NCBI GenBank assembly: GCA_016785225.1
Contig: JAFBJZ010000831.1
Coordinates: forward strand, 2,366,001 to 2,430,000
Length of the DNA: 64,000 bases
Direction: 5' to 3'
From: Psettodes erumei
Lineage: Eukaryota > Chordata > Actinopteri > Pleuronectiformes > Psettodidae
This document shows positions 1 to 11,700 of the stretch, piece after piece. A program made the translations under genes and the position numbers. Below the pieces are notes generated by a model that did no database searches, had not been told where the DNA came from, and saw nothing but the letters and a program-made list of their open reading frames with translations. Numbering within the stretch: the first letter of the stretch is position 1; the number at the start of each line of letters is the position of its first letter.

Positions 1-269
1 GAGGGTTCAGCAGCGACCGGATCCTGCCGCACACGCAAAACACTCCTCCACCACCCCGACTTGTTTTCCCCCAAATAACTGCGTGCATCTGTCCAAAAGA
101 CAGGCTCCACGCCGAAACCAGCATTTTATATGGAAAAACCGCCTGGGTTTATGTCTTTAAACGCGTAGTATGACAGCATTCCTCTGCTTTTGTGCAAAAG
201 CATGCAAAACAATCTTTTTTCCACAGTAAGAAGACAACGCACTGCGGGCTGCGAGGGATCCCCGCGCCC

Positions 270-340
<71 letters not shown>

Positions 341-1400
341 CACCGAACTACACGGTCAGGAGGATCGACCAGCCCCCTGCACTCGGCGTCGGTCGACGTG
401 GGTTAATGTGCAGCCTGCGCTCTCCAAACAAAAGGGGACAAAAACGCATCATCTGGCGAAAAGCGACGCTTTGCATTGGCACAGGTGGACGCGGCGAAGT
501 GAGGGCCTTCGGCGGTCAGCGCCGCACATTTTTCCTGGCGGCAAGAGCCGATTCGATTGCCCTTACCAAACAATGCCAAAGTCAAACGAAGCGAGGAACT
601 GCACGGCGTCGCCGAGTGGGGAACCTCGGCGCGGCGGAGCCACGCCATTCTCCGCGCTCCCAAACAACGCAGCCCCATTTTTTGTTTGTTCCCGCAGAGA
701 GGAGCGACCGCGCTTTTAAAACAAATCCTATTCTTTGTTTACTCCCATAGTCGGGAGTAAAAAAAAAACAACAAACGTCTAACCTGTCTCACCACAACAA
801 CCCCCTCCTCCCCTCCGTCCCTCCCCAACAATCCATTCGCAAACAAGCGTTACATGCTCACACAACGCTGCAGACGGAAAATGTTTCGACTTCCAGACAG
901 CGGGGTGCCACAGATTATCACCGCGCAGCCACGCAGGGAGGCCGTTTACCGGCCCACAGAGACGACGACCCGCGGATTTCACAATCTACCACGTTATGTT
1001 TTCACGTTATGTGCTCTTCTTCTTACGAGCATTAAAAAAGCCCCCTTCTCCTCCTCCTCCCCGTTCAATTCATTTCAGGACGCAAAAAAGACGCGACCGG
1101 CCGCCGAAACGCTCTCCCCACTCGAAATAAACATCGTCCATGTGTCACAGACCGCAATACTGTAAATATAATTTAAGTTTAAACAGCTGTTACATACCCA
1201 GGAAAAAGACTCCTTACTCCGGATTCGTGTTTGTAACAAAATAGTTGGAGACGCCCCCCTCCGCTGGCATTGGCGCACACCGCGGATTGCGTCATTTTAT
1301 TTTGAATATCACCCGCTAAAACCGAGGCAGCACCGCTGAAACGCTTCTGTCTCCATCAGATTAAAAAACCCAGTGCAGGCAGAGAGCATCATCTGAGCTC
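1..1400. promoter_or_regulatory. GC-rich edge region, possible promoter of the left neighbour
   Basis: CpG-containing sequence with two GCATTGG (inverted CCAAT) boxes near 473 and 1267 and a TGCGTCA element near 1286, plus a long (CA)n at 271-339. In human the gene on this side is SIN3A, transcribed away from PTPN9, so its 5' end would fall here. No coding exon is visible; the link to sin3a is inference from gene order only. Confidence 0.3.
271..339 (+). repeat. (CA)n microsatellite, about 34 units
   Basis: Perfect AC dinucleotides. They generate spurious His/Thr or Cys/Val repeat frames on both strands, which are not genes. Confidence 0.99.
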
Positions 1401-1439
1401 AGCATCCTCACGGTGAATCAAAGTAGTCCTGAGCAGCGG

Positions 1440-1620
1440 AGGAAAGCAGTTTACTACTTTTACTCAAGTACTTGTACTTTATTTACTCTAACGTACTCCA
1501 GCTCAGTACATTCCAGAGGGGGGAAACCACTTTGCTGCACTTATTTGACAGCTATACTTCGCAGTTTCAGATTTAACATGCAAAATATGTGACCAAGAAA
1601 TAAAATGTATACATTGTGAT
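1440..1620 (+). repeat. Dispersed teleost repeat of the TACTTGTACTTT family
   Basis: Reads TTTACTCAAGTACTTGTACT followed by a 'tactccagctcagtacattccagagg' type segment and a 'ttgacagctatacttcgcag' type segment. This layout matches a very common spiny-rayed fish repeat that I recognise from memory (ACTCAAGTA, ACATTTCAGAGGGAAA, CTGACAGCTTTAGTTAC). The copy is diverged. A second copy in reverse orientation lies near 31550-31700. Confidence 0.6.
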
Positions 1621-1628
1621 ACTTGACG

Positions 1629-1840
1629 TTAGGGGTGCAGCTGATGATTGTTTTCAATATTGATTAATTTGTTGAGTCCTTTGCAATATTGATTAATCGT
1701 TTGGTTCACTGAGTGCACAGGGTTTTTTTCAATGACAGACCATGGATAAGTCTTCAGCTCAAACCCCAAATATTTCAAGTGTGCACTCACTATAAAAGAC
1801 AGAAGACAATCAGGAACATGTAAATATTGATTGCACATTG
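1629..1840 (+). repeat. Dispersed teleost repeat ('ggctgcaactaacgatta' family)
   Basis: Starts GGGGTGCAGCTGATGATTG and contains CAATATTGATTAAT twice (1655-1668 and 1684-1697), then 'tcttcagctcaaaccccaaatatt' and 'actataaaagacagaag'. This resembles a well-known fish repeat whose copies read 'ggctgcaactaacgattattttcattatcgattaat' and later 'ccaaagatattcagtt...aaagacaaagaaaagcag'. Diverged copy, named by memory of its pattern only. Confidence 0.5.
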
Positions 1841-4331
1841 CCAGCTAAATAGGTTTTATTCCAACAATGCCATTGTATTGTATTTTCCTATATAAACTCA
1901 ATAGACTGAAGGCTATAAGAGTAATACATACAGCTTTGTATCTGGAGGTCTCTCAGGTGGGAATGTGTGTTTAAGGCCTGATGAAATTGAGTCAAGGAGA
2001 TCAGTATAAATAGATAATAATTTGAGGGGAAAATAACATTATTGTTGTTGTTGACTTTACATTAAATCTTTAATTTCTAAGAATTTTCCCCAGGCAATGA
2101 AACCATGAAACGATTAAAAAGGATCTGTGGATAAATCTATGATAAATGCAGACATAATGAGACTATTTCACCAAGAGGGTTAGTAAATCCAGCCCCAGCA
2201 CTCTTAATTTCATACTTGATGGAGCAGCCGCAGTCTTTCTGATCTCTGAATACCTTTTTGAGCATTTGAGTGAGTCTTCGTTCTGGAGCTTTGGGTGCTG
2301 ACATCTTTACAAATTCTCTGCATTCTCACAAGTCTCAATCACAGTTTCAAAACTATACCCAGATAAGTGGATACATGTATCATTTCAAAAGGTTTTCATG
2401 AATCTGGATTGATGCAGTCTGCTGAAGGGCTGAGCAGCAGCAACAAAAGACAGAAAGACTTGTTTCTGCGTTTGCTGCTTTGGTTTCAACATCTTTGTTT
2501 CATGTGGTAGAGAGGATAATAAAGGCCTCGGATCCCAAATGAATCGTCCTCGTCAGAGCGACCGTATCATCAGGTGTAGGATTTGGAGCCTGAGATGCAG
2601 TGACGCGTGTGATGCAGTAACACGGGCATAGCAATTCAAAAGGAAATATGACTGGGTTTGAAATCGTCCCAGTGAACCTTGAGAGGCTGCTCCTCTGAGA
2701 GTAATAAAGCTGACGATAAATGAGACAGAAAACTGTGTCTACGGCCCAAAAGCAAAACGAGATCACTGCTCAATGAAAGGAAGATGCACACACTGAAGTA
2801 AGCTTTACTGCCACAATGTACAGAAACACTCATTTTGCCTTCAGGACCTCATACCACACCCACGAATCAGCATTGTTGAGCGATAACTCCCCACGTTGCT
2901 GAATTCAGCTCCGAGCACGTCTCATGGCGGCAGACTTTCAGCAAACTGGGAGGACGCATCATTTTGTGGGTATTCCCCTTTTTCAACGCTGTTGCTTCCA
3001 CTGCTCGCTCCGGTGTGGTGGTAACGACCCCGCATCATGTCCAGTCTGCTCTAACGTTAGTGTGTTTGTTGAGTGGATGGTGCTTTGACCACGGGCTCTG
3101 GATTTAGAGCGAGACCTTAGGGTGTCAGCTGAGATGACTGGTGATCCTTGTTTGTGACCAAAAACAAACAGATTTGCGACTCCTCTGGACATGTATGGAA
3201 GCAAAGTTTCCTTGTGTTTCTGGCTCGATCATTCAATGACTTGTATACGTACTGGTATTTGTATATCTGTCTCTCTAGTGGCTAAATAGTCAACGACGTT
3301 CACCAGCTTTTACTTAAATCAGCTCAGCGCTGCAGCTGGAAGTTAAAGGTTGAACCAAACACTGAGGGGAAAAAAACAGACAACCTTTACAAACAGACAC
3401 GTTGACATGGTTTGTATTTAATACAGTATAGCTTGATTCAATAGTCATACGAATGATAAAGTAATAGGTTATAACAGAACAAATATAAAATTAATGTAGA
3501 TAACTGTATAATCCTGGGTACTTGTATGAAAACAGTTGTTGAATACAATAGAAAAATAAAACGTGGCACATTTTGTGTCCATCATTGAAAGGAAAACAAA
3601 CCCAAACTTTCAGAGTGCATGAGGATGGCAGATCTTTAAAAAAATGCTTCACTACAAGCAAATTCAATATGAATTTTGTAGTAAAGAACACATTTTTTCT
3701 TTTTTTTTTTCCCCCACCCGGCAACAACATAATGCAACATATGACACACAGACGCTCAGTATTTGTACATGTACTCTATAATAATGGCAAGACACTGGGA
3801 CCAGATGAAAGCACTGATTACAACCACAGTCTGTAGAACTTTAAAGTAACACGATAATAATGAAAATATACTTCAGACAAGATTTCTGACTCTGGAGTGC
3901 CCAGAGAGGACTTTATTATAGGGTGTAGGCACAGCGCTGTGCACGCTTATTCAGCTATTCTACCATTAATTTCTGGTCTCCCTGTAAAATCCTCTGGATT
4001 TGTCCCGATAAAGCTAATAAACGTTTACAGTAAGTCCAGAATGTCACTAAACGGTTCATATTTTAAGCACTATTAAATTTAACAGTAACAATCAAGTTAT
4101 CCCAGCATCACGTGTCGACCTACAGAATCACTAAGGTTTTTTTCATCCCATCTTGTCACTGTAATGACCTATCTCAGAGCTCATAGGGAAGAGTTATTTA
4201 AAAGTGCTAAGACTTGATTTGTGTAAAAACAAAAAAATACATATTGCACTACTCATGAGGTCTTGACTGATGACTTACAACAGATCAATGGCTTCGTCAC
4301 TGCAGCATGGACTGCTCTAGACAAGTGTGCA

Positions 4332-4333
<2 letters not shown>

Positions 4334-4364
<31 letters not shown>
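4334..4364 (+). repeat. (GT)n microsatellite downstream of ptpn9
   Basis: About 15 GT units in ptpn9 downstream sequence. Confidence 0.97.
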
Positions 4365-4366
<2 letters not shown>

Positions 4367-4947
4367 ATTTTGTGGGTTCAGCAATACATTCCCACAATCA
4401 CTAAAGCACGATGGCACTGCTAGTGAGCAAAAGGCGGCTAAAGACACCAGTCACTGTACTGCAAGTCAGGAAATCTCAATATTTTATCTGGGTTTTAGTG
4501 GAAAAAAACAAAGTAAAATAGGAATTCACGTGGACAGCAGTTCAATGAGCGCTCACAGATGGGATGTTAACAGGAATTTGCAGCCTGGTAGGTTTCCGGA
4601 TGTGCTTTTCCCTCCTCCCCTGCTGCCGTTCAGCGACTGCATGCCGACGCAGGGGAGAATGCATCGCGCGGCCTCGAAGAAGTACAACAACTTATTTGGC
4701 AAAAGGACCTCACGGGCAGTTTCGCCTCCTCGTGCTCATCGCGACACTCCTGAGACGACGCGGGAAACGAGCTCGTACCATCTACGTAACTGCGTGCTTA
4801 AAAAGCCACAGCGGTGAAAGCAACATTCACTGGACACGGGAGGCGCGGAAACTACCCCTGTTATTGTATCTATATATTATCTGGAGGGTGGTGATTAAGC
4901 TCCCTGTTTGGAATTAAAAAAACAAAACACAACAGTGTGCTTAGCTG

Positions 4948-5327
4948 AAGGATCATTTCACCCCAAAATTAAATTGTGTCAGTAACTTACATCTTACTTG
5001 TCCCTCGAAACTCAAATAAATAAAAAGGTTACCCACTGTAATCGGATCTGTAGGGTTTCAAAAATGATCAAATTCAGCTCAATGCTTCCCTCATGCATCT
5101 GAAAATATTGTGTAAAAGAAGCACTTATTCCTATGGGGAATTCACTTTTACTACAGAAACTTGGGACTTTTCTACAGCAGTTGTGAGGAAGAAAGTTAAG
5201 AGAATTTCACTAAAATGCAACTAAAAGTAAACTTTTATAAGTTATAAAAATACTTCACAGGAGTTTCAACTGATATGGGATAAGGGGCTCATGATTAACT
5301 TTCAATTTTGGGGTGAATTACTCCTTT
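4948..5327. mobile_element. Non-autonomous DNA transposon (MITE) with terminal inverted repeats
   Basis: The left end AAGGATCATTTCACCCCAAA (4948-4967) is mirrored by the right end 5308-5327, whose reverse complement reads AAAGGAGTAATTCACCCCAA. The arms stay similar for about 27 bp, and the interior (about 325 bp) has no ORF. The CATTTCACCCCAAAAT ends match a class of teleost MITEs that read 'agttcacccaaaaatgaaaatt'. No clear target duplication is visible, so the insertion is old. Confidence 0.75.
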
Positions 5328-5734
5328 AAAAAAAAAGGTCCCTAAACCGTTTGTTTAAAGTGGCAAATAAATAAAGAAAAAGGTTAATGAACGCTACCTC
5401 GATCATTTGACCCAAAGTCCCCTGACCGCAGACCACAACACTGCACAACACCAGCGCAGTGTGCTCACTCTGCCGCATATTTTCTGAGATATGTTCAGCA
5501 AAAACAAAACGTCACATTGTTGGCAGCCAGAACGTCGTCACATTGAAACATCATCATGTCGGCACTCAGGCCTTTTCATTGTCTCGGCCTAGTTTCAAAA
5601 ATGACGGCTTCTGTGAGGAAGTTACCATACCGGATTCGCTAATTGGGCACGCAATGTGGCTTTTGGGGTTATAACAGATTTGACTGACAAAATCTCGGGA
5701 TTGGTCTGGGAAGTTATGGGGGGGGGGCTGAATC

Positions 5735-8700
5735 TCACTGATTGGCTGGGAGCAGGCCCTGTCTTTGGGCGTGCTCCAAAATGGCATTGTAGCAGAAGTA
5801 GTACTGGTCCGGGGTTTGAATGCTGAAGGCCCTCTGTGTTCTCATGCGTCGCACCGTCTGGCACACGTTTAGCGAGCCGACGTCCTGTAGCTGGGACAGA
5901 CAGATGTCCAGGGCACAGAAGGTACCTGCCGACAAGGGTTTCTTTAGTAGTAGTAGCAGAAGTGTTTATTCAATGTTATGATGATTTAGGAGGATGCAGT
6001 TGAGCAGGTGGGAAGTAAAGCCGGACTTTCTTATCACTGAAGATGACATTAGTTTGAACCAGGCGTATCTTATAAGTCGGCACCTGAAAGCTTGTGTGCG
6101 CGTCTGAAAACAGTCTCACGATACGTGCCGAGCTCGCGGTCTCACCTGTTCTCCCGATCCCTGCGCTGCAGTGGACCACCATCGGGGGTCCCAGCGGGTG
6201 GCCCGTCCACTGAAGTCCCAGGGCCTTCACCATTTTCCTCTGCTGTCTCTTCACGGCGCCCAGGAAGTCGATGAGAGTCACAGCTGAGGTGGGGACGCCG
6301 TAGTCGGGCCAGCTGAGGTACTGGAAATGACTCACTTGTCTCTGTTCACATGTCTGAACAAATAAAAATATAATTGTGTATATTCTGCTCTTTGAGTATG
6401 GCTCCATTGCATCATTAAAATGAGCAACTTGATATTCTCTCATGTCAGTGCATATGAAATTAGCTTAGCTTAGCTTTAAACATCTGGGCTGCCTCTGTGC
6501 AAAGTGGAACAATCTGCCACCCACACCTCTAAATATTTACTACACATTTTATTTTTGACTCATTTTATCTCATGTGTTTCACCTGTGCACAGACAGAAAT
6601 GCAACTTCGAATGAAATATATTTATGACTCTGTTATTATCTTGCAAGTGCCGAGCGTGCAACTTATTTTCCCTGAATTGCTTGCATCCATGCAGCTGTGC
6701 GTGGCATTTACCTCAGTGTTATGCAGCTCGAGGGTTGTGTGGTTGTAGTGGGTGTGGTGGTCCACCCTCTGGTTCACCACCGCCATGTGGCCGTAGACCT
6801 CTTGTCCCCCTTCCTCCAGAGGCCAGTACTGTCCACATTTCCTCCGACTGCCCTCGTCCGTCCTGCAGCACAGAGACACGCCATGAAGGAGATGTTAAGA
6901 CACAGTTCTGACTAAACAATAAAGCATGCAGAGTATTGTTTTTCTTAAATCAAAAAACTGTCTCAAATCACCTGGTTGTCATGACGATAACAAGCACATT
7001 TTGTTCCCACACCATTCTCCAGAAATCACCGTAGGTCTTTTCCAGTGGTCCTACGCAGCGCAAGAGGAGATTTAAAGCAAATTAAAATAATTGTATTAAT
7101 AGTTTCATTTAGTTTTTTTTTTTAAAAAATTACTTAATACAGAATAATCTCTTAATTTTTGGGTAATCCAGAGGGCGTGAACTAAAACCGTGCGACGCAC
7201 CTTGAGTACCAATGTATGCATTCTTCTGTTTGTAGCCATCCATGAAGCTTGCATTGATGTAGTCTGACCTCTGTGAGAACAACAAGGTTTTATCTCAAAG
7301 ATGCAGGGAACCCTCACAAAAACTCTAAATGTTTTCTACTCGGGGCTGCAGCAGTATTTAATACTTTGTTTACACCTTTACTCAGACTGCCAGTATTCTG
7401 CTTTTACAAATGAGCTGGAATTAGTCCAGCGTGGCAGCCTCTCAGAAATATTTTTGAAGCTAGGAAAATTTCTTGGCACAGCTGAGCGACCAAGAATGCA
7501 ACAGGTCTGTTTCTCTTCTTTTTTTTGAGATGTTGAGGAGCACCCACCTCGTTTCTTCTAGGTTTCAAACGAACTCTTGTCTGATCGAGGCACAGCACGT
7601 CTCCATAGCGATTCCTCTCCTGATTATAGGCTGCTCTGTAGACAATTAACACGCACACGCACATAAAAAATGAGTATTGGAAACCTTTTCCTCACACAGA
7701 AAGCAATGGTGATCTACATATGTTAATATTTTAGATAGATAATGTGTGTGTGTGAACCCACTGTGCACAGTGGAAGGTTCCGGGCGGCGGCTCCTTGCGG
7801 AGCTCCTCATACTCCTGGTGGATGCCCGAGCGCTGCAGCCTGCCGAGGTGCGTGAGCAGATCCTGCGGGCGCATGGACTCGGGCCCGGGGGCGTGGATGG
7901 AGGCGTCCTCCAGGGGGATGCCCACCAGCTCGTCCACGGGGTCAACTCTGCCGTTCTGGCCCGCCAGCAGCTGCTGGTTCCAGCTGTACGCGTCCAGAGG
8001 CAGCAGGCCGCCGAGGTGCTGGGGGAGGCAGTCTCTGGGGAGGTGCTGACGCAGCTCGGCCATTTTTACCATCTGAACCTGGAGATGGATGAGACGGGGA
8101 TCGACAGGTTCTGGTAAAGGCAGACTTCAGCTTTGAGTTTTATATGAAGCTATTCATTTCTATGTGAAAAATCCTGCATGGTAAAATCTATCATCAGCCC
8201 TGGTGTCCTCTTTGAGGGAGGGGTTCTATTTTTATGTCAAGAAGTACATTTAATTGTTTATTTCATGAAGAATGGACCATCAGTTGAGGCAGAAATCTAT
8301 ACTAATTAAATTCCTCAGTGACAGTAATGTGATCGATTTCAGTGATTCAAGCTTTAACATCCCGGGGAGGTACGAGGCCGCAGGGTGGATTAGTGGTTAG
8401 AGAACGCCCCCCCAATCAATGATCACTTGCAACCGTCAATCCGACACTGAATCTCCTGATGTGCTGAAGAGCTGATGTGTGGAATCCAAGTGTTCAAAAA
8501 TGAGCAAAGAGCTGAAATGGTTTACCCTCTCCCTCAGCTTCTCCTTGAGGAGCAGGCTGAGCAGATTGTAGGGCACGCGAAACCAGACGGGAGCCCCGAC
8601 AATCAGCACCTTCTTCAGCCTGGCAGGGAACGCCCCCTGGTGGAGAGAGACAGCACGACTTATGAAAAAGAGTGGAAAAAAACTTATATGAACGATTCAG

Positions 8701-11700
8701 CAGGATTCATTTTTGTTTTTTTAGCTTTTTTTTTTTTTTTACTCATGATGATTGAGACCTGAAATAAAGTAGAGAAGGCAGTCCATCATCAGGAGTGTTA
8801 ACTCAGAGACTCACCCCACCTCACAAGCATTATCTCGCTGACTATCCAAACATACATACAGTACGGCCACTTCATATTGCCCGTACTCTCTGTCTGCATA
8901 CAAATAAATTCTCCTGAGGGCACATCAACTCCTCCAGGCAATCTTTAGATCAATATGTGGGCACACAACACATGCCACTGCTGCCGATGTGGTCACTTAA
9001 GTGCCTGTGTTATTGACTTCACATGACATACTACTGAATCCTCAAGCATAAATCACTCCGACTCGCAGGTAACCCACTTAACCTGTGTCCTGGAAATGAG
9101 CGGGTCTCTTCACACAACAGCAGAAAATACACTGACTTACTTTCAGTATGTAGCGTCTAAATGTCTAAATATCTGAGATATCTGCCTTTGCTGGCATTTC
9201 ACTGTACGTGCACGTGAACTTTTGCTGTCTGCACCTTGAGCAGGTTGAGGATCTTCTTGCTCAGGTCCAGCTCAAAGTTGGTGTAGTTGGAGCCCGCCAT
9301 GTCGTAGATGAACACCAAACCGTTCCTCTGGGTCTCAAAGCTGCAGAATAAAAAATACAAGTTATGACAATAACCAGTTCAGAAAATGAGCCAGCGTACT
9401 CAGACAAGAGCAGGTTTTACATGTAAGCTGTCTTGTAACAGTCAGATTTTAGATTAATTACTTTTATAGGATGTTTTCAACTGTAGATTAAATATGGATC
9501 AACCTCAGACCACAGTCCCTCACCTTTCCACAGCACGATCCAGGAGGTAGAAGAGCGCCTGAAGCACCACGTGGTTGCCCGTCTTGTTGGGGTGGTGAAG
9601 TTTGGCTGTGTACAGGGCGATGGAGGCCCCCGAGGGGTCCCGCACACTCTGACAAACACACAACACGACAAAGTTACACAGCAGCTGTCAACCCTGTGGG
9701 ATGAGTCTATCGCCATGTAGCTGCTGACTTTCACAGTTCTTGTACTTGTACTGTGTGGAATGCAGTATTAGTACTGGGTTAATTCTCCACTATGCGATTT
9801 AAACTGTAGAGTGTCTGGATTAAAATTTGGTTCACTTTTCTTTTAAAATACAACGTCTGTATTAGTTTCACATGCGGACTGAGTGGGATTTGTCTTTTCC
9901 TAGAAATCATGTGGCTTGCAGCAGATTAGCGATGCTGGCGCTCGGCGTGACGACAAGGTGAATGGAAGCTGCGCAGAAATGAAGGATGACCACAGGGGGC
10001 TCTTAAGTTCATGTGCTGGGTAACTGGCACGCCTCCAGAAGGGGCTGTCAACAATTCAGGGGCGGGAGGAACGATCCCTGTCAGTAATGATGCTGCAGGT
10101 CTCGCAGCTCTTTTCTTTCTCTGCCGAGAGCGACTCGGCACATTTCTCACAATCGGGGCGGACCGGCTCGAAGGCCGCTGGTGTCAGGGTGAGTTAGAAG
10201 TGGTGGTTCTGTGCTCGAACGAAGCAGCTCAACCGAAGAGCCTCCGGAACCGTCCTTTGTAAGCAAATAAAGCCCGGGCATAGGGGTGGGTGGGGGTGCG
10301 GGGCTAAAAATACCTCAGACAGGATATGAATCCCGCTGCCGAGGGCTGGAGAGCTCAGGCGTCAGACAGGAGGATGTACAGCATCAATGCCACCGTGGCA
10401 CGTCGTGGGGAAGGAAGAAGGGAAACGCAGGAGAGTGTGTGCGCGCTGGAGAGGGCCGGTGGCAGATTTTACGGTTGTGGTTTGGCTGACAAAAGGCTAA
10501 ATTTATCCCTCCGTCAATAACAACACCCCCCCCAAAAAAAGGACCCCTTTGTTCCTGGTTACGGGAGCCTGCTGTCAGACCTCACACCCTAAACCTTCCT
10601 GCTGATGAAAAGTGAGCTCATGACATCAGCAAGTTTGGATCCCGGTCACTGATTGATTGATTGATCCTGAAGCCCAAAGGATGTTATTTTGTTTTTAAAA
10701 AGCCAGGATACTGTCCTTTTTAAAATTTACTCAAACAAAGTAAAAACTGCATTAATACACATTTGGTGTTCCAGTAAGTCAAATTTGATTTGCTTATGAT
10801 GAGGAAATAAGACAGTACCACCTGCTTTATACTTGTTCTGCTACATAACAAAATACTGGACTTCTCCATTTGATAAATTTATGCAGAGGGCGTTTGAAGG
10901 GCACTCTCACCAACACGGTGAACTTTCCACTCAGCAGCTCCGAGCGCAGAGGTTCTTCCTGAGGCTGAAGCCTGACGATTCCTTCTTTAAGACGCGTTTC
11001 CTGGAAAAAAACACATCACAGCACGTTTGAAGTGAGGCCGACACTTTGAGGTGAATTCTTCGGCCCGTGAACAATAGAGTTACGCGTCTGTCTTTCCTGC
11101 AAGGAGGATCCCTCTCTGCCTGGTTTCCATTCACTCCACCCCCCCGGACTGCTTTGCCCGCTGAGGGATTATTGCATCAAGGGAGGCCATGACAGTGCAT
11201 TTTATAAATCTAGAGTGGACTGTTTATGATCAAAAATACAAACCACAATGTAATATAACTAACATAATAAACCAGTGATGTGTCTGTGATAAAAACCAAA
11301 ACACTGATGTGAAAGATGCAAAAAGGGCTGAAGGTTTAAGTGTCTCACTATGGGTTCATTGCTACGAACAATGTCCATGAATGCATGAAAAAAATACAGC
11401 TTGCTTTGCTAAAACAAAAAAAACATCCGTGCATGATGGTAAGTATGTGTTGACCTCTTACATGTTCTCACACTATGTTCTCAGCACTAAACCTTGGATT
11501 TCAGTTCCTAAGAAATGGCTTTTGGCACCTGACCCCTTCTTCTCAGTTCTTTAAAACTGTGCTGAAGCGTGGAGCGCCGTCTCTTGGGAAGACGTGATGT
11601 TGAAGGAATAAATGCAAATAAGCCGATCAGTTTTAATAACTTTATATTTGTTTATCGAGATTAATAGATAGAAAACAAGTCTGAAGTGAAACTGCTCACG

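Larger units (their letters stand above)
1401..5734. other. ptpn9 downstream sequence / 3'UTR, repeat-bearing
   Basis: No coding exon. Contains two old dispersed repeats (1440-1620 and 1629-1840), a MITE (4948-5327), a (GT)n at 4334-4364 and a T/C tract near 3692-3718. The ptpn9 3'UTR must occupy part of the right-hand side. Minus-strand AATAAA-type hexamers occur near 1855 and 3914, but neither is convincing as the true end. Confidence 0.5.

Noticed and set aside
190..750. Long open frames through the (CA)n tract at 271-339 on both strands
   Set aside because: They consist of His-Thr or Cys-Val repeats made by the microsatellite plus unrelated flanks; no conserved sequence or splice context. 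The same reasoning removes the frames over the other CA/GT tracts (for example 18765, 20632, 23067, 58182, 59816).
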